From positions 1 to 9,751 of the forward strand of contig JACMQE010000152.1 in the NCBI GenBank assembly GCA_014377145.1: a stretch of DNA of 9,751 nt, read 5' to 3'. The translations under genes were made by a program, and so were the position numbers. The notes beneath the pieces are model-generated. The model was not told the DNA's origin and did not search any database. It saw only the letters and a program-made list of their open reading frames with translations. The stretch is from Glaciimonas sp. (GTDB taxonomy: Bacteria > Pseudomonadota > Gammaproteobacteria > Burkholderiales > Burkholderiaceae). Shown here one piece after another: positions 1 through 7,799 of this stretch. The stretch's first letter is position 1, and each line of letters starts with the position of its first letter.

Positions 1-302
1 GCATGGACATCGTGTAAAGTTGGGGCGGTCACCATGCGGCCGATCGATAGATGCGGACACATCACGCTGGGTGGAACGATGCGTGCATAGGCACCCAACT
101 TGCCCATCCACCAAATAACCAAGCCCATGCCAACATGTCAAGTCTATGCTATCGGCATCGAGAAAAATGTATACCTGCTCGAATACAAAGACTTGCTGAC
201 GCAACGCCAAAAGTCATACACTTGCCGGGTATTTAACGCGTGGAACGGCAACCAGCCCCATTGCAACATCAATTTATCAACCGTAACAACTTCTTTCGTC
301 AT
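1..302 (-). pseudogene. Broken ElaA-type GNAT N-acetyltransferase, cut by the window edge
   Basis: Read leftwards, this stretch gives pieces of an ElaA-like GNAT acetyltransferase in three frames. The ATG at 302-300 opens a frame with LQWGWLPFHALNTRQVYDF. A shift near 205-212 leads into LALRQQVFVFEQ followed by a segment ending GLGYLVDGQ. A second shift near 92-105 leads into LGAYARIVPPSV and then IGRMVTAP. The order LRxxVFVxEQ, D-D region, AYARxxPP and IGRVVxxP matches my recollection of ElaA, where the last block starts the acetyl-CoA-binding part. The rest lies outside the window. The gene begins 57 bases after tldD on the same strand, so it was probably co-transcribed with it. The two frameshifts make it non-functional unless they are sequencing errors. 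The family assignment comes from reading motifs only; confidence is moderate to good. Confidence 0.68.
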
Positions 303-358
303 AATCTATTCCACAGGTTTGAAAAATAGCGCTTAAACATTGCTAATATTCCCTACGC

Positions 359-1819
359 TTATGCAGTGCCACCAACTGTCACGCCGTCAATTCGCAAGGT
401 CGGCTGACCCACACCAACCGGTACGCTTTGACCTCCTTTGCCGCACACCCCTACGCCGGGATCGAGACGCATATCGTTACCGATCATCGAGACACGATGT
501 AAGACGTCAGGACCATTGCCAATCAGCGTAGCGCCTTTCACTGGATAAGTTACTTTGCCGTTCTCAATCATGTAGGCTTCACTCGCCGAAAATACAAATT
601 TTCCGTTAGTAATATCGACCTGACCGCCACCAAAATTCACCGCATACAAGCCATTTTTGACCGACGCCAGAATTTCAGCTGGATCCTTGTCACCCGCTAA
701 CATGTAAGTGTTGGTCATCCGTGGCATCGGCAAATGAGCAAACGATTCACGCCGCGCATTACCGGTCACGGGCATCTTCATTAACCGTGCATTCATTGTG
801 TCCTGAATATACCCTTTTAGGATACCGTTTTTAATTAGCGTTGTGCATTGGGTTGGATTGCCTTCATCATCAATATTGAGTGAACCGCGACGATCCGCCA
901 GCGTACCGTCATCCACCACCGTGACGCCCTTAGCCGCAACCCGTTCGCCAATCCGACCTGAAAAGGTGCTAGAACCCTTGCGGTTGAAATCGCCCTCAAG
1001 TCCATGACCGATTGCTTCGTGCAACAAAATTCCCGGCCAGCCATTTCCCAGCACTACGGTCATGGAACCGGCCGGAGCCGGACGTGCATCCAGATTCACC
1101 AAGGCCGAAGCAACTGCTTCAGCTGCGTATTTTTCTAATATGGCGTCGGTAAAATAACTATAGCTATAACGACCACCTCCACCACTAATGCCCATTTCAC
1201 GGCGACCGTCTTTTTCTGCAATCACAGTGACTGACAGACGCACCAGCGGACGGATATCGGCGGCAATGACGCCGTCACTACGTGCCACCAGAACCACGTC
1301 GTATTCACCGGCTAGACCGGCCATGACTTGCACCACGTTCGAATCTTTGGCGCGGGCAATACGTTCGATGCGTTCCAGCAATTTTACTTTTTCAGTCGCA
1401 TTTAGAGATTTCAGCGGATCATTGGGCAAGTAAAGCGAACGCCCGCCTTTTTCTTGCATCAAACCGGCAATTTTGCCCTTACCAGCGCCCTGACGTGCAA
1501 TCGTGCGGGTGGCAATCGCTGCATCGCGCAATGCTTGTTCCGAAATTTCATCGGAATAGGAAAATGCTGTTTTATCACCCGAAACCGCACGTAAGCCGAC
1601 GCCCTGATTTATTGAGAAGCTACCGGTCTTGACGATACCCTCTTCCAGGCTCCAGCCTTCGCTTTTGGAAAATTGAAAATATAAATCGGCGTAATCAACA
1701 TTATGCGTAAACATCGTTGCCAAGGCTTTTTGGAGGCTGGACTCATCGATTCCAAAAGGGATTAACAAAATATCCCGGGCAATGGCCAGCGCAGGGAGAT
1801 TAGGTTCAAATAGTTTCAT
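359..1819 (-). CDS. tldD: TldD metalloprotease (microcin/antitoxin-processing family)
   Basis: This is a complete 486-residue protein, close to the roughly 480 residues of E. coli TldD. TldD pairs with TldE (PmbA) to form a cytoplasmic zinc protease that degrades unfolded peptides and helps process microcin B17 and the CcdA antitoxin. The zinc motif HEAIGH is at residues 267-272. The likely third ligand, a Cys in GVCGKGGQS, is at about residue 459. Other family signatures are RPLVRLSVTV (190-199), SGGGGR (212-217), RRGSLNIDDEG, LPMPRMTNTYML, FGGGQVDIT and a C-terminal VGGTA. I chose ATG at 1819-1817 because alignment to TldD starts at MKLFEPNL; the frame stays open upstream to 1924 but that extension has no family character. 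A weak AAGGCG precedes the start. There are no lesions, in contrast to every neighbour. tldE is not in this window. The name is secure. Confidence 0.96.
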   Translation of the reverse strand: MKLFEPNLPALAIARDILLIPFGIDESSLQKALATMFTHNVDYADLYFQFSKSEGWSLEEGIVKTGSFSINQGVGLRAVSGDKTAFSYSDEISEQALRDAAIATRTIARQGAGKGKIAGLMQEKGGRSLYLPNDPLKSLNATEKVKLLERIERIARAKDSNVVQVMAGLAGEYDVVLVARSDGVIAADIRPLVRLSVTVIAEKDGRREMGISGGGGRYSYSYFTDAILEKYAAEAVASALVNLDARPAPAGSMTVVLGNGWPGILLHEAIGHGLEGDFNRKGSSTFSGRIGERVAAKGVTVVDDGTLADRRGSLNIDDEGNPTQCTTLIKNGILKGYIQDTMNARLMKMPVTGNARRESFAHLPMPRMTNTYMLAGDKDPAEILASVKNGLYAVNFGGGQVDITNGKFVFSASEAYMIENGKVTYPVKGATLIGNGPDVLHRVSMIGNDMRLDPGVGVCGKGGQSVPVGVGQPTLRIDGVTVGGTA

Positions 1820-2268
1820 AGCGGGGAACGCCTTACAAGATGGAGAGATTAAGCGCGATTGTAGAGCATCCGATTGCAAGATGCGGTAAATGGACTGAAA
1901 CTGCGTGCGCCTAAAGCGATGCAACCCACGATAAAATTAGGACTTACGAAAAATTATCCCAGCAACATGTTTACCAACCCTAACGACAAAAACAGCACGC
2001 TAGTGCAGCTAGGGGAGCATAACGCCGCTGGGGCAATTTTGCGTCAGTCTTAAAAATGTAAAGCGTGATTTCCAATACCAATCTGCGTCTACAGACACGG
2101 CCACTAATTTAGTAAATTTCAAAGGGAATAGGAAACTGGTACCAATATGTGACGTAGGGAGAAATGGCGATAAAAAGTTGTTTAAAAAATAATTAAAAAT
2201 TACTTTGCAATTATCTTCACCATTGTAGCTAATGATGGATAGTGTTGATAAATATGGATTATTGCTGG
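1820..2268. other. Intergenic stretch with no supported gene
   Basis: About 450 bases separate the tldD start from the end of the dehydrogenase relic. No frame gives a protein I can recognise. It becomes AT-rich towards 2170-2268. It should contain the tldD promoter, but I see no convincing -35/-10 pair on the minus strand. In related bacteria I would expect a nitrilase-like gene upstream of tldD, and no trace of one is visible. A string at 1940-1950 (TAGGACTTACG) resembles the terminal bases of some insertion sequences, but no matching partner is seen. Confidence 0.5.
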
Positions 2269-2885
2269 TTATTGCATAAACCAGCCGTGGCTGACCACTA
2301 TTGACTGTCCTGTTAGCGCGTTAGAATCGAAGCCGCCCAGAAATATCGCTGTTTGCGCAACGTCGTGCACGGTCGTGAATTCACCGTCAACAGTATCTTT
2401 CAGCATCACGTTCTTGACTACTTCATCTTCGGTGATACTCAGCATCTTGGCTTGCTCAGGAATCTGTCTTTCTACCAGCGGCGTACGTACAAAGCCGGGA
2501 CAAATCACGTTTGCACGAATTTTTTTTCGCACCTTCTTTTGCGACTACTTTTGCCAAGCCGATCAAACCATGCTTGGCAGTCACATACGGCGCCCTCAAG
2601 GGCGAGGCTTCATGCGAATGGACCGATCCCATATAAATAATCGCACCGCCATTACCAGCTTTAATCATTTCGCGCATCAACCTGCGCTTCATCGGTGACA
2701 TTCATCACCACCACCGTTGCTATACCGCCAGCTTGCGTAATTTCGTTAGCCGTTGCCGTCGCGGCATCCAAGGCCAAATCAGCGATCACGACTTTGGCAC
2801 CTGCACGCGCGTATTGAATCGCAATTTCTTTGCCAATACCACTGGCTGAACCCGTAATTAGTGCAACTTTATCTTTAAGAGACAT
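2269..2885 (-). pseudogene. bdhA: Decayed 3-hydroxybutyrate dehydrogenase (SDR family)
   Basis: The intact enzyme oxidises (R)-3-hydroxybutyrate to acetoacetate with NAD+ in the cytoplasm, typically to use polyhydroxybutyrate. The first frame (2885 to about 2675) starts MSLKDKVALITGSASGIGKE with the TGxxxGIG cofactor motif and reaches [10 protein letters not shown] at residue 71. It then jumps into another frame at [20 protein letters not shown], which keeps the catalytic Ser and YVTAK (Tyr, Lys). A third frame from about 2527 carries [30 protein letters not shown] and the family ending VVSHGWFMQ. The total is 617 bases against about 783 for the usual 260-residue enzyme, so about 165 bases, including the NAG motif, are missing near 2673-2681. 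The second shift falls in a run of eight T at 2520-2527 (A on the coding strand). Start ATG 2885-2883 is preceded by AAAGGAA at good spacing. The identity is secure and the gene is certainly dead. Confidence 0.9.
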
Positions 2886-3203
2886 GACATTCCTTTATTT
2901 TGTGTAGCAAAAGTTTTATCGATGATTTCCGAACACAAGAATGACGCTGCAGTATGTGGCTCCTTCAAGCTTCACAAGGTATCTCAGCAAAATCTTATCA
3001 GAATTTTTAGTATCTTAATCTAAACAGAATCTGGGTACGCAATCAGCCTCAGCAATGCAAAATCCCAACGTTAATCGATTACTCACGCCATGATTTTTAA
3101 TCACGTACCAAAATGATACATATAGTCATTGCGCAACTTTAGATTTTTCAAAGAAAAATTGTCACCATAAAATACCAAAAATAAAGGAGCTCGTGCATAT
3201 TTC

Positions 3204-3254
3204 TATTATATTATATAAAATAGTCCCAACAATATGCTTTTATATAATATAATA
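3204..3254. repeat. Perfect 17-bp AT inverted repeat (hairpin)
   Basis: The left arm TATTATATTATATAAAA (3204-3220) is the exact reverse complement of TTTTATATAATATAATA (3238-3254). A 17-base loop, TAGTCCCAACAATATGC, separates them. The arms contain no G or C, so the stem is long but thermally weak; it could extrude under supercoiling. The lack of GC makes it an unlikely intrinsic terminator. It lies about 480 bases upstream of the pilin start. Confidence 0.85.
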
Positions 3255-3265
3255 TAATATAATAT
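3243..3265. repeat. (TATAA)n pentanucleotide tandem repeat
   Basis: Four complete TATAA units are followed by TAT, with no interruption. The repeat overlaps the right arm of the inverted repeat, and the left arm is its mirrored counterpart. Such short repeats can change copy number by replication slippage. Each unit also resembles a -10 element. Confidence 0.85.
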
Positions 3266-3459
3266 TTTCTCACAGATTATTAATATGTTCATATTATTCT
3301 TCATATTAATCATTCTCTGCTATGGCATAAAAAATGTTTTATTAAATTAAAAGTATCTACCGCGCATAATCTTGAAAATTTAGAATAAAAGTTAAGCCTA
3401 AATTTATATTATATAAATGGTAATTTTATTTATTGAGATTAATCTTCTTCATTTATAAT

Positions 3460-3488
3460 ATGATAATACTATTCACAATTTCTATAAT
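3460..3488 (+). promoter_or_regulatory. Candidate sigma-70 promoter upstream of the pilin
   Basis: A perfect -10 hexamer TATAAT at 3483-3488 lies 17 bases after ATGATA (3460-3465), a 4-of-6 match to the -35 box. It faces the pilin gene, whose ATG is about 240 bases further on. The surrounding DNA is so AT-rich that chance matches are expected. A separate TTGACA at 3529-3534 has only a poor partner near 3551. Treat it as a suggestion. Confidence 0.28.
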
Positions 3489-3730
3489 CTTGACTTAATT
3501 CATTCCGGCGCTTCAATAACAGAAAGAGTTGACAAAATTAATTTGCCAAAAATATTCGGCAATGAGCGCTATAGAGCACTCTCAAAAAATACGTGGTCGT
3601 ATTGGTACAAAGCGTCTGCAAAAGAATATTTATATGCATTTTTATTGCCAGTTATCTCTTGTAAGAATTTTTATAACTGTTTTTCTGCAATCGAAACTTC
3701 CCACAACCACGTGTTTTTAGGAAAACTCGC

Positions 3731-4031
3731 ATGACAACACTTTCCACTTCAAGATTCTATCGCGCTAAAACCGCTTTACGCCAACGCGGTCAAAATATGT
3801 CTGAATATATTATCATTGCGTCGCTGATTGTAGTTGTCAGCATCGGCGTATTTGGAATTTTTGGCCTTATGACTCGTCATCAAGTTGCTAGTATGGCGTT
3901 GGAAATACCTGGTAATAAAAAATGCTGAAGAGGAGGCCAACGTTTCTTACTTTGCAGCGTGGATAGCACTCATCAAAGCTGAAAAACAACGCACTCTGTA
4001 AAACTATGGAGAAGATAATTATAATATATAG
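3731..4031 (+). pseudogene. Flp-type (type IVb) pilin, frameshifted and with a nonsense codon
   Basis: Flp pilins form the fibre of Tad pili after cleavage by a TadV/CpaA-type prepilin peptidase. Here a short basic leader (residues 1-20) ends in RQRG20, followed by QNMSEY, the G/XXXXEY cleavage motif with Glu at +5, and a hydrophobic helix at about 26-47 (IIIASLIVVVSIGVFGIFG). AGGAAAA lies about 8 bases before ATG 3731. This first frame stops at 3926-3928 after a run of six A. The next frame continues with NAEEEANVSYF and reaches an in-frame TAA at 3999-4001. It then reads NYGEDN, a motif I recall near the end of related pilins, and stops at 4029-4031. I therefore infer one frameshift and one nonsense mutation in a gene of about 100 codons. 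The leader and helix are intact, so a truncated 65-residue prepilin could still be made. Confidence 0.82.
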
Positions 4032-4035
4032 TCCA

Positions 4036-4213
4036 ATGAGCATTGCCGTCACTTTGACGACAATGCTCGCTTGTGTTGGAATCGACTCTGACCCAAGGGC
4101 GCACCGTCAAAAAAGATGGATACTGCGGACGTACATTGAAACACACAACCACCTGCGTGCGCGAAGCGACGAGAGACCCGGGTTGGTGTAAAATAGAAGT
4201 GGCACAATACTGC
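4036..4213 (+). pseudogene. Small Cys-rich reading frame between pilin and tadG, unrecognised
   Basis: I do not recognise this. ATG 4036 opens MSIAVTLTTMLACVG, a short hydrophobic stretch that could be a signal peptide. Shortly after, the neighbouring frame (from about 4067) gives a compact segment with TVKKDGYCGRTL, TTTCVREAT, PGWCKIEVAQYC: four regularly spaced Cys in about 30 residues, with few other odd residues. This frame runs straight into the region I read as the TadG N-terminus. Joined through one frameshift it would make an exported protein of roughly 60 residues that could form disulfides. It sits in the slot between pilin and TadG and starts five bases after the presumed pilin end. 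It could also be chance open sequence or a piece of another broken gene. Confidence 0.35.
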
Positions 4214-5706
4214 CGTGCGTCCCATCAGTCCCAGCGTGGCGCAGGTTACTAGCGATAAACGCAAGCTGATTAATGTTGCCGATGTGATTGCCTATAGCAC
4301 CGCTAACGTCGCAGCCGAAGACCTTAACTATACCTCCTACACTAACCGCGCAATGATTGCCAACTATCAGGCGGTCGGCCAAATGACGGCGATGTGGTCC
4401 GACATGACCATATCAGATCAATACTGGAAAAACAACGCTACAGTAATGAAAGCTGTTGCCGCGCTGATTAGAGTTATTCCGTATATTGGTGCAGGTTTGT
4501 CACGCGTTTTAAAAGCCATCAGCTCCGTCAGTACCGATTGGAAAAAAATTGTCAATGGCGTGCGTGTCGCTGACCAATGACGCGATTGTCGCCTCACAGT
4601 AGATTCATCTTGCGACGCCTGCCTCGACCATGATTGCGACGCAAAACGACTTGTGGGCTGCCAATGCACCCCAACCAAATACATCGAAAATATCCGATTG
4701 CCAAGAGCATGATCAAACTGCATCAGCCACCGCGTAAATTCTTGGGCGATACAAAGAGGAAGGCCGATATACCAAATAATGGGAGTATCCAATGCAACCT
4801 GGTACATCGCCTGTTGATGAACGAAATGTCGAACGTCACCAGCAGCAGAGCTGGCCGTCGCCTATTTACAAATGCGGTCGAACTCTGGACAGTGGATGGC
4901 TGTAACCTCAGCGCAATCAACGGGACCTTAAGCGGACTATCGGTCAATGGTCTGGAGTAGATATCGTACCAGCGCTAGAGGTTAATGTGGCGGCGGACGT
5001 GATCGGCCCCATCATCGAAACTCTTATCCATACCATCCGCATCATTTATAGCTCGATTATGTGTCTCGCACGGGTGGCACACGCATGATCAAGATGCAGG
5101 ATGGCACCTACGGATGAAGCAATATTGACATCATGCAAATCAATCCGCATTTGTTCAATATCCGTATCCCGATAAATATGCCCGATGCCAATGCAGGTAA
5201 CCTGACTGGCGGGCCTGCGAGGCTGCCAGCATTTGACATTGCACTGAATGCACCAACCCCGGGGAATGGCAATCCCGAAGTAGAATTTACTAGCGCACTG
5301 GCGCAACAGGCTGCAAATGTCGGCAACTATCGGGCCATACAGCCGACCAGACCAAAGTCGACAAACATAATATATTTTTAGCGAGTAAAGAAATACAAAG
5401 CAACGCCTTAAAGAATATCGGCACTTCGTTCCTATTGGCCTTGCAGGAACCCGTCGACAAACTGCTGCTGCGTCCGAAGAATAAATTCCATTTCGGACAT
5501 GCACTTCTGGATAATTATGATGCTGAAACCCAATAAAGATACCTCAAGGCAATCGGCAAGGCGCACGTGTATACTGCGCCCCACTGGAACGTTGGACCTC
5601 GCGCATGCAGACGGCATCCTACGCCAATTTGATGCTACCGTACTGGAATGCGCGGCTTGAAGGCCTGAATTATTCAGAAAAATCGTTATTTTTTCTCCTC
5701 GACTAA
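4211..5706 (+). pseudogene. TadG-like pilus-assembly protein, heavily disrupted
   Basis: TadG-like proteins are inner-membrane-anchored minor components of Tad pili with a large outer domain. Residues RASHQSQRG (from 4214) match the usual Arg/Gln/Gly leader. The expected membrane helix is missing, and the text resumes in another frame at QVTSDKRKLINVADVIAYS and LNYTSYTNRAMIANYQAVGQ (to 4580). Another frame continues NDAIVASQ, then TAG at 4600, then IHLATPASTMIATQNDLWA. Further on come RTGGTRMIKMQDGTYG with a TGA at 5115 where Trp is expected, a long segment ending AQQAANVGNYRAIQP (about 5365), another frame with a TAA at 5534, and the C-terminus RMQTASYANLMLPYWNARL. The reconstructed length of about 500 residues suits the family. 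At least five lesions are visible. The exact 3' end is uncertain: after a run of T at about 5690 another frame runs on to 5750. Confidence 0.8.
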
Positions 5707-5738
5707 ACGTTGTGCGCCAAATATTTAAGCAATGCAAT

Positions 5739-6741
5739 ATGCTATCCTGATCCGGCCTTCGGCCGCGCCGTCAGCTTGGTCAGGCGTTGGTGGAATCGAT
5801 TCTGGCTTGCAGCCTCTTTACATTGCTGCTTTTGGGCTTGCATTGGGTTTGGCATTTTGGCGAACTAAAACAATTATTAAATACTGAAGCATTCCGTTTA
5901 GCGGTTTGGAAGAGTACCGCCTACAACACCAATGCTGCAACTGACCCGCAATCGTTGTACAGCATTGATGCTGATCTGGTTTCTAAGGTATTTCGCAACT
6001 TGAAACTGAAACCAAGCGGCGCACGTCAATCAAAAACTAATGGCAGCACTGCTTTGTTGCAAGATCACCTTGACTGGATGACCACCGCCGCGCGTTTTTT
6101 ACCAATACGGTTGAAGGTGCCACTTTTGGTAGCGTCACCACTGGCGCCAATAAAGTACCAGGTGGACCTATAAGGTTTCGAGCCGACACATACTACGCTC
6201 ACCGGCCTGGAACTAGACGTCCAGCCGTATGCACGGTTGCGGGTGAATGACGCTTTCGGACTTAGCGACTTCATTGGACCTTCATGCAGCGATGCTTGGA
6301 TATCGCCCCAACATTCAACCAGGCCAATATTGGCACCCCCACCAGTTCTACCATGTTGGGCAGCCTGAAGATGGCCACCAATTCCTGGGCGGCTCCTGTG
6401 GCAGTGGCAAGCAAACGGAGGTTTGAAAAACGCAATCCAAGGGGTCGCGCAACCCAGTCGAGATGGTGCTCAATAACAGCAGCTACAGCAATCTGTCGCA
6501 GCTGATTGGCAGCACATCGAATTTCAGCAGCCTGAGAAATCCTGCAGATCTTTTCAAAATACTCAACCCTAGTGACGACTATAAGGAAAATTCCATCTTC
6601 AAGAGCAATCCTTTTTTCGAGCCGGAGTTTGTCGGCGTTGCCTACACACCCTTCCTAGGACGAACTGTGCCCAGCAGATATCTTGCGAATGTGGACAATT
6701 CCATGTTCGACAATCCGGCTTTATGTTTTGTTTCAATCTAG
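5739..6741 (+). pseudogene. TadE-like pilus protein 1, disrupted
   Basis: TadE-like proteins are processed, single-helix minor pilin-like subunits. RRQLGQALVESILA is visible from about 5766, with Gly followed by Glu at +5, and then a hydrophobic helix SLFTLLLLGLHWVWHF. The likely start is ATG 5739; in that frame a TGA at 5748-5750 must be a lesion. TTG 5787 is open but lies inside the motif and is a poor start. The first frame runs to 6173. A shift at a run of six T (about 6096) gives FFTNTVEGATFGSVTTGANK, a further shift near 6170 gives GFEPTHTTTLTGLELDVQPYA, another near 6280 gives APTFNQANIGTPTSSTMLG, and the last frame from about 6463 carries PFFEPEFVGVAYTPFLG and ends CFVSI at 6741. The reconstruction is about 330 residues. 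The N-terminal class is clear; the C-terminal domain is not one I know. Confidence 0.72.
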
Positions 6742-7485
6742 ACAAGCTTAGTGTCAAGCATATTGAAATCTGTTATCGCCACCTACTGCTTTGGCTATGC
6801 ACCATAGCAGTGATTAACGCCTACGTCCTCGATAAATGGGCTGGTAGCGAAAATTACTAATGGAAAAGGGGTTCCAAAGAACTGGGAGACGACACGGATA
6901 GCTGATGAAATCGAGGTGAACGGCCTGCCAATGCTGATTTTTCAAGTTGATGGGCCGTAGAAGCTGCGCGAGGCCTCGGTGTTTATTTGCCAGTGAAGGG
7001 CCACCGATCATTGGGAAGTGATGACCAAAGCAGCCGGTCATGAAATACAGATTATCGGCCTCAAGGACGGTTGGTTAAAGCAAGCAAATCTAAGTAGTAG
7101 CAATATTAAAACAACAAAGGGATATTTCAGCCTATCCGATCTTCCTACGCGGATGAAAACCAATATCGACACCAAGGCACGGCTGCTGGAAAAACATTTG
7201 TGCAAGCCTTCTGGCACATTAATTTTGAATGAGGTACGCGCATTGGACAAGTCTGGTGACTCAATTCTGACAAAGATGATAAATAATTTCGACCTTGAAC
7301 AAAATAGCGCGTTCTATGAAAAAGATCGCGCTGGAAAAACGTGGAAACCCGCCTACCGGCGCGTAGATCCGGACAACGGTGGAACCGTGATTAAGTTCAT
7401 CTCGTGTGCCTCAAAGGAGGTGACCTATACCTTTACACGAAGTGCCGGACAGACCTTTATCGTCGTCAACTGGATTACCCGATGA
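6723..7485 (+). pseudogene. Exported protein of the Tad locus, unrecognised and disrupted
   Basis: ATG 6723 overlaps the end of the preceding gene by 19 bases, a sign of translational coupling. The first frame gives a basic-hydrophobic N-terminus with HLLLWLCTIAVINAYVLD (signal peptide or anchor) and stops at 6858-6860. A shift near 6850 leads into GVPKNWETTRIADEIEVNG and LPMLIFQVDGP. This frame has in-frame TAG 6958-6960 and TGA 6994-6996 (the latter perhaps a former Trp), then stays open for 155 codons from 7018 and ends SAGQTFIVVNWITR at 7485. About 250 codons in all. Segments such as HWEVMTK and KTTKGYFSLSDLP recall unnamed exported proteins I have seen in betaproteobacterial Tad clusters, but I cannot give a family or function. 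The 7018-7485 part alone lacks a signal sequence and a clear ribosome binding site. Confidence 0.55.
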
Positions 7486-7575
7486 ATAACGCGTTACATA
7501 GACCCATTACATAGGATTTGTCAAAATGGAGCACCGACAATGCACTATTTTTCTGCGACTAGGGAGACATAAAAA

Positions 7576-7784
7576 ATGCCTCATTTAAGCCAGCTGCGCT
7601 GGGCCAGGTTGCGGTTGAATATTTGATCTTGCTAGTCTTCGTGGCCTTGATTCTGTTTGTTTCCGTAGATGAAGTGTCGGCCTTGAGCCTGTCGCTGAAG
7701 GCAACGAGGCATTTAAACTTTAGTTACATCCAGGCCTTGGTGTGGTGTGCACACCCATTTAGCCATAATTCTGAATTCTTATAA
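7576..7784 (+). pseudogene. Second Flp-prepilin-like small protein, frameshifted
   Basis: A good ribosome binding site (AGGGAG) lies about 9 bases before ATG 7576, which begins MPHLSQLRW. The rest is in another frame from about 7600: GQVAVEYLILLVFVALILFV, the G/XXXXEY prepilin motif (Glu at +5) followed directly by a hydrophobic helix, then VDEVSALSLSLKATRHLNFSY and a stop at 7782-7784. A single-base change right at the cleavage site (about 7598-7602) would restore one protein of about 69 residues. The tail is charged and short, like other small minor-pilin proteins of Tad loci. It sits between the unnamed exported gene and TadE-like gene 2. No other frame here makes sense. The class is reliable; a specific name is not. 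Confidence 0.7.
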
Positions 7785-7799
7785 CCTAGGTGTCACAGT

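Larger units (their letters stand above)
2886..3730. other. Long AT-rich intergenic region
   Basis: This 845-base gap lies between the divergent dehydrogenase relic and the pilus locus. The stretch from about 3000 to 3500 is strongly AT-rich, unlike the roughly balanced composition on both sides. It contains a TATAA tandem repeat, a long AT hairpin and smaller inverted repeats (3279-3287 with 3302-3310; 3402-3408 with 3412-3418). Short open frames near 3529-3734 resemble no family I know and lack a ribosome binding site. The region must hold any promoter for the pilus genes. AT-rich control DNA of this sort is a common target of H-NS/MvaT-type silencers, but no specific site can be shown. Confidence 0.6.

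Noticed and set aside
1940..1955. TAGGACTTACG string resembling an insertion-sequence end
   Set aside because: No second inverted copy, no target duplication and no transposase remnant nearby.
2353..2698. Plus-strand open frames of 95-107 codons
   Set aside because: They are antisense to the dehydrogenase relic, whose minus-strand motifs are clear.
3543..3734. 63-codon frame ending with a TGA that overlaps the pilin ATG
   Set aside because: It begins with TTG without a ribosome binding site, is AT-biased and resembles no family; the overlap is probably chance.
4418..4807. 129-codon minus-strand frame
   Set aside because: Antisense to the TadG relic; no recognisable protein.
5046..5504. 152-codon minus-strand frame
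   Set aside because: Antisense to the TadG relic, which is supported by family motifs; the minus product has no family character.
5753..5765. GC hairpin CGGCC-TTC-GGCCG as a terminator
   Set aside because: No T-run follows it and it lies in the start region of the TadE-like gene, where it encodes part of the leader.
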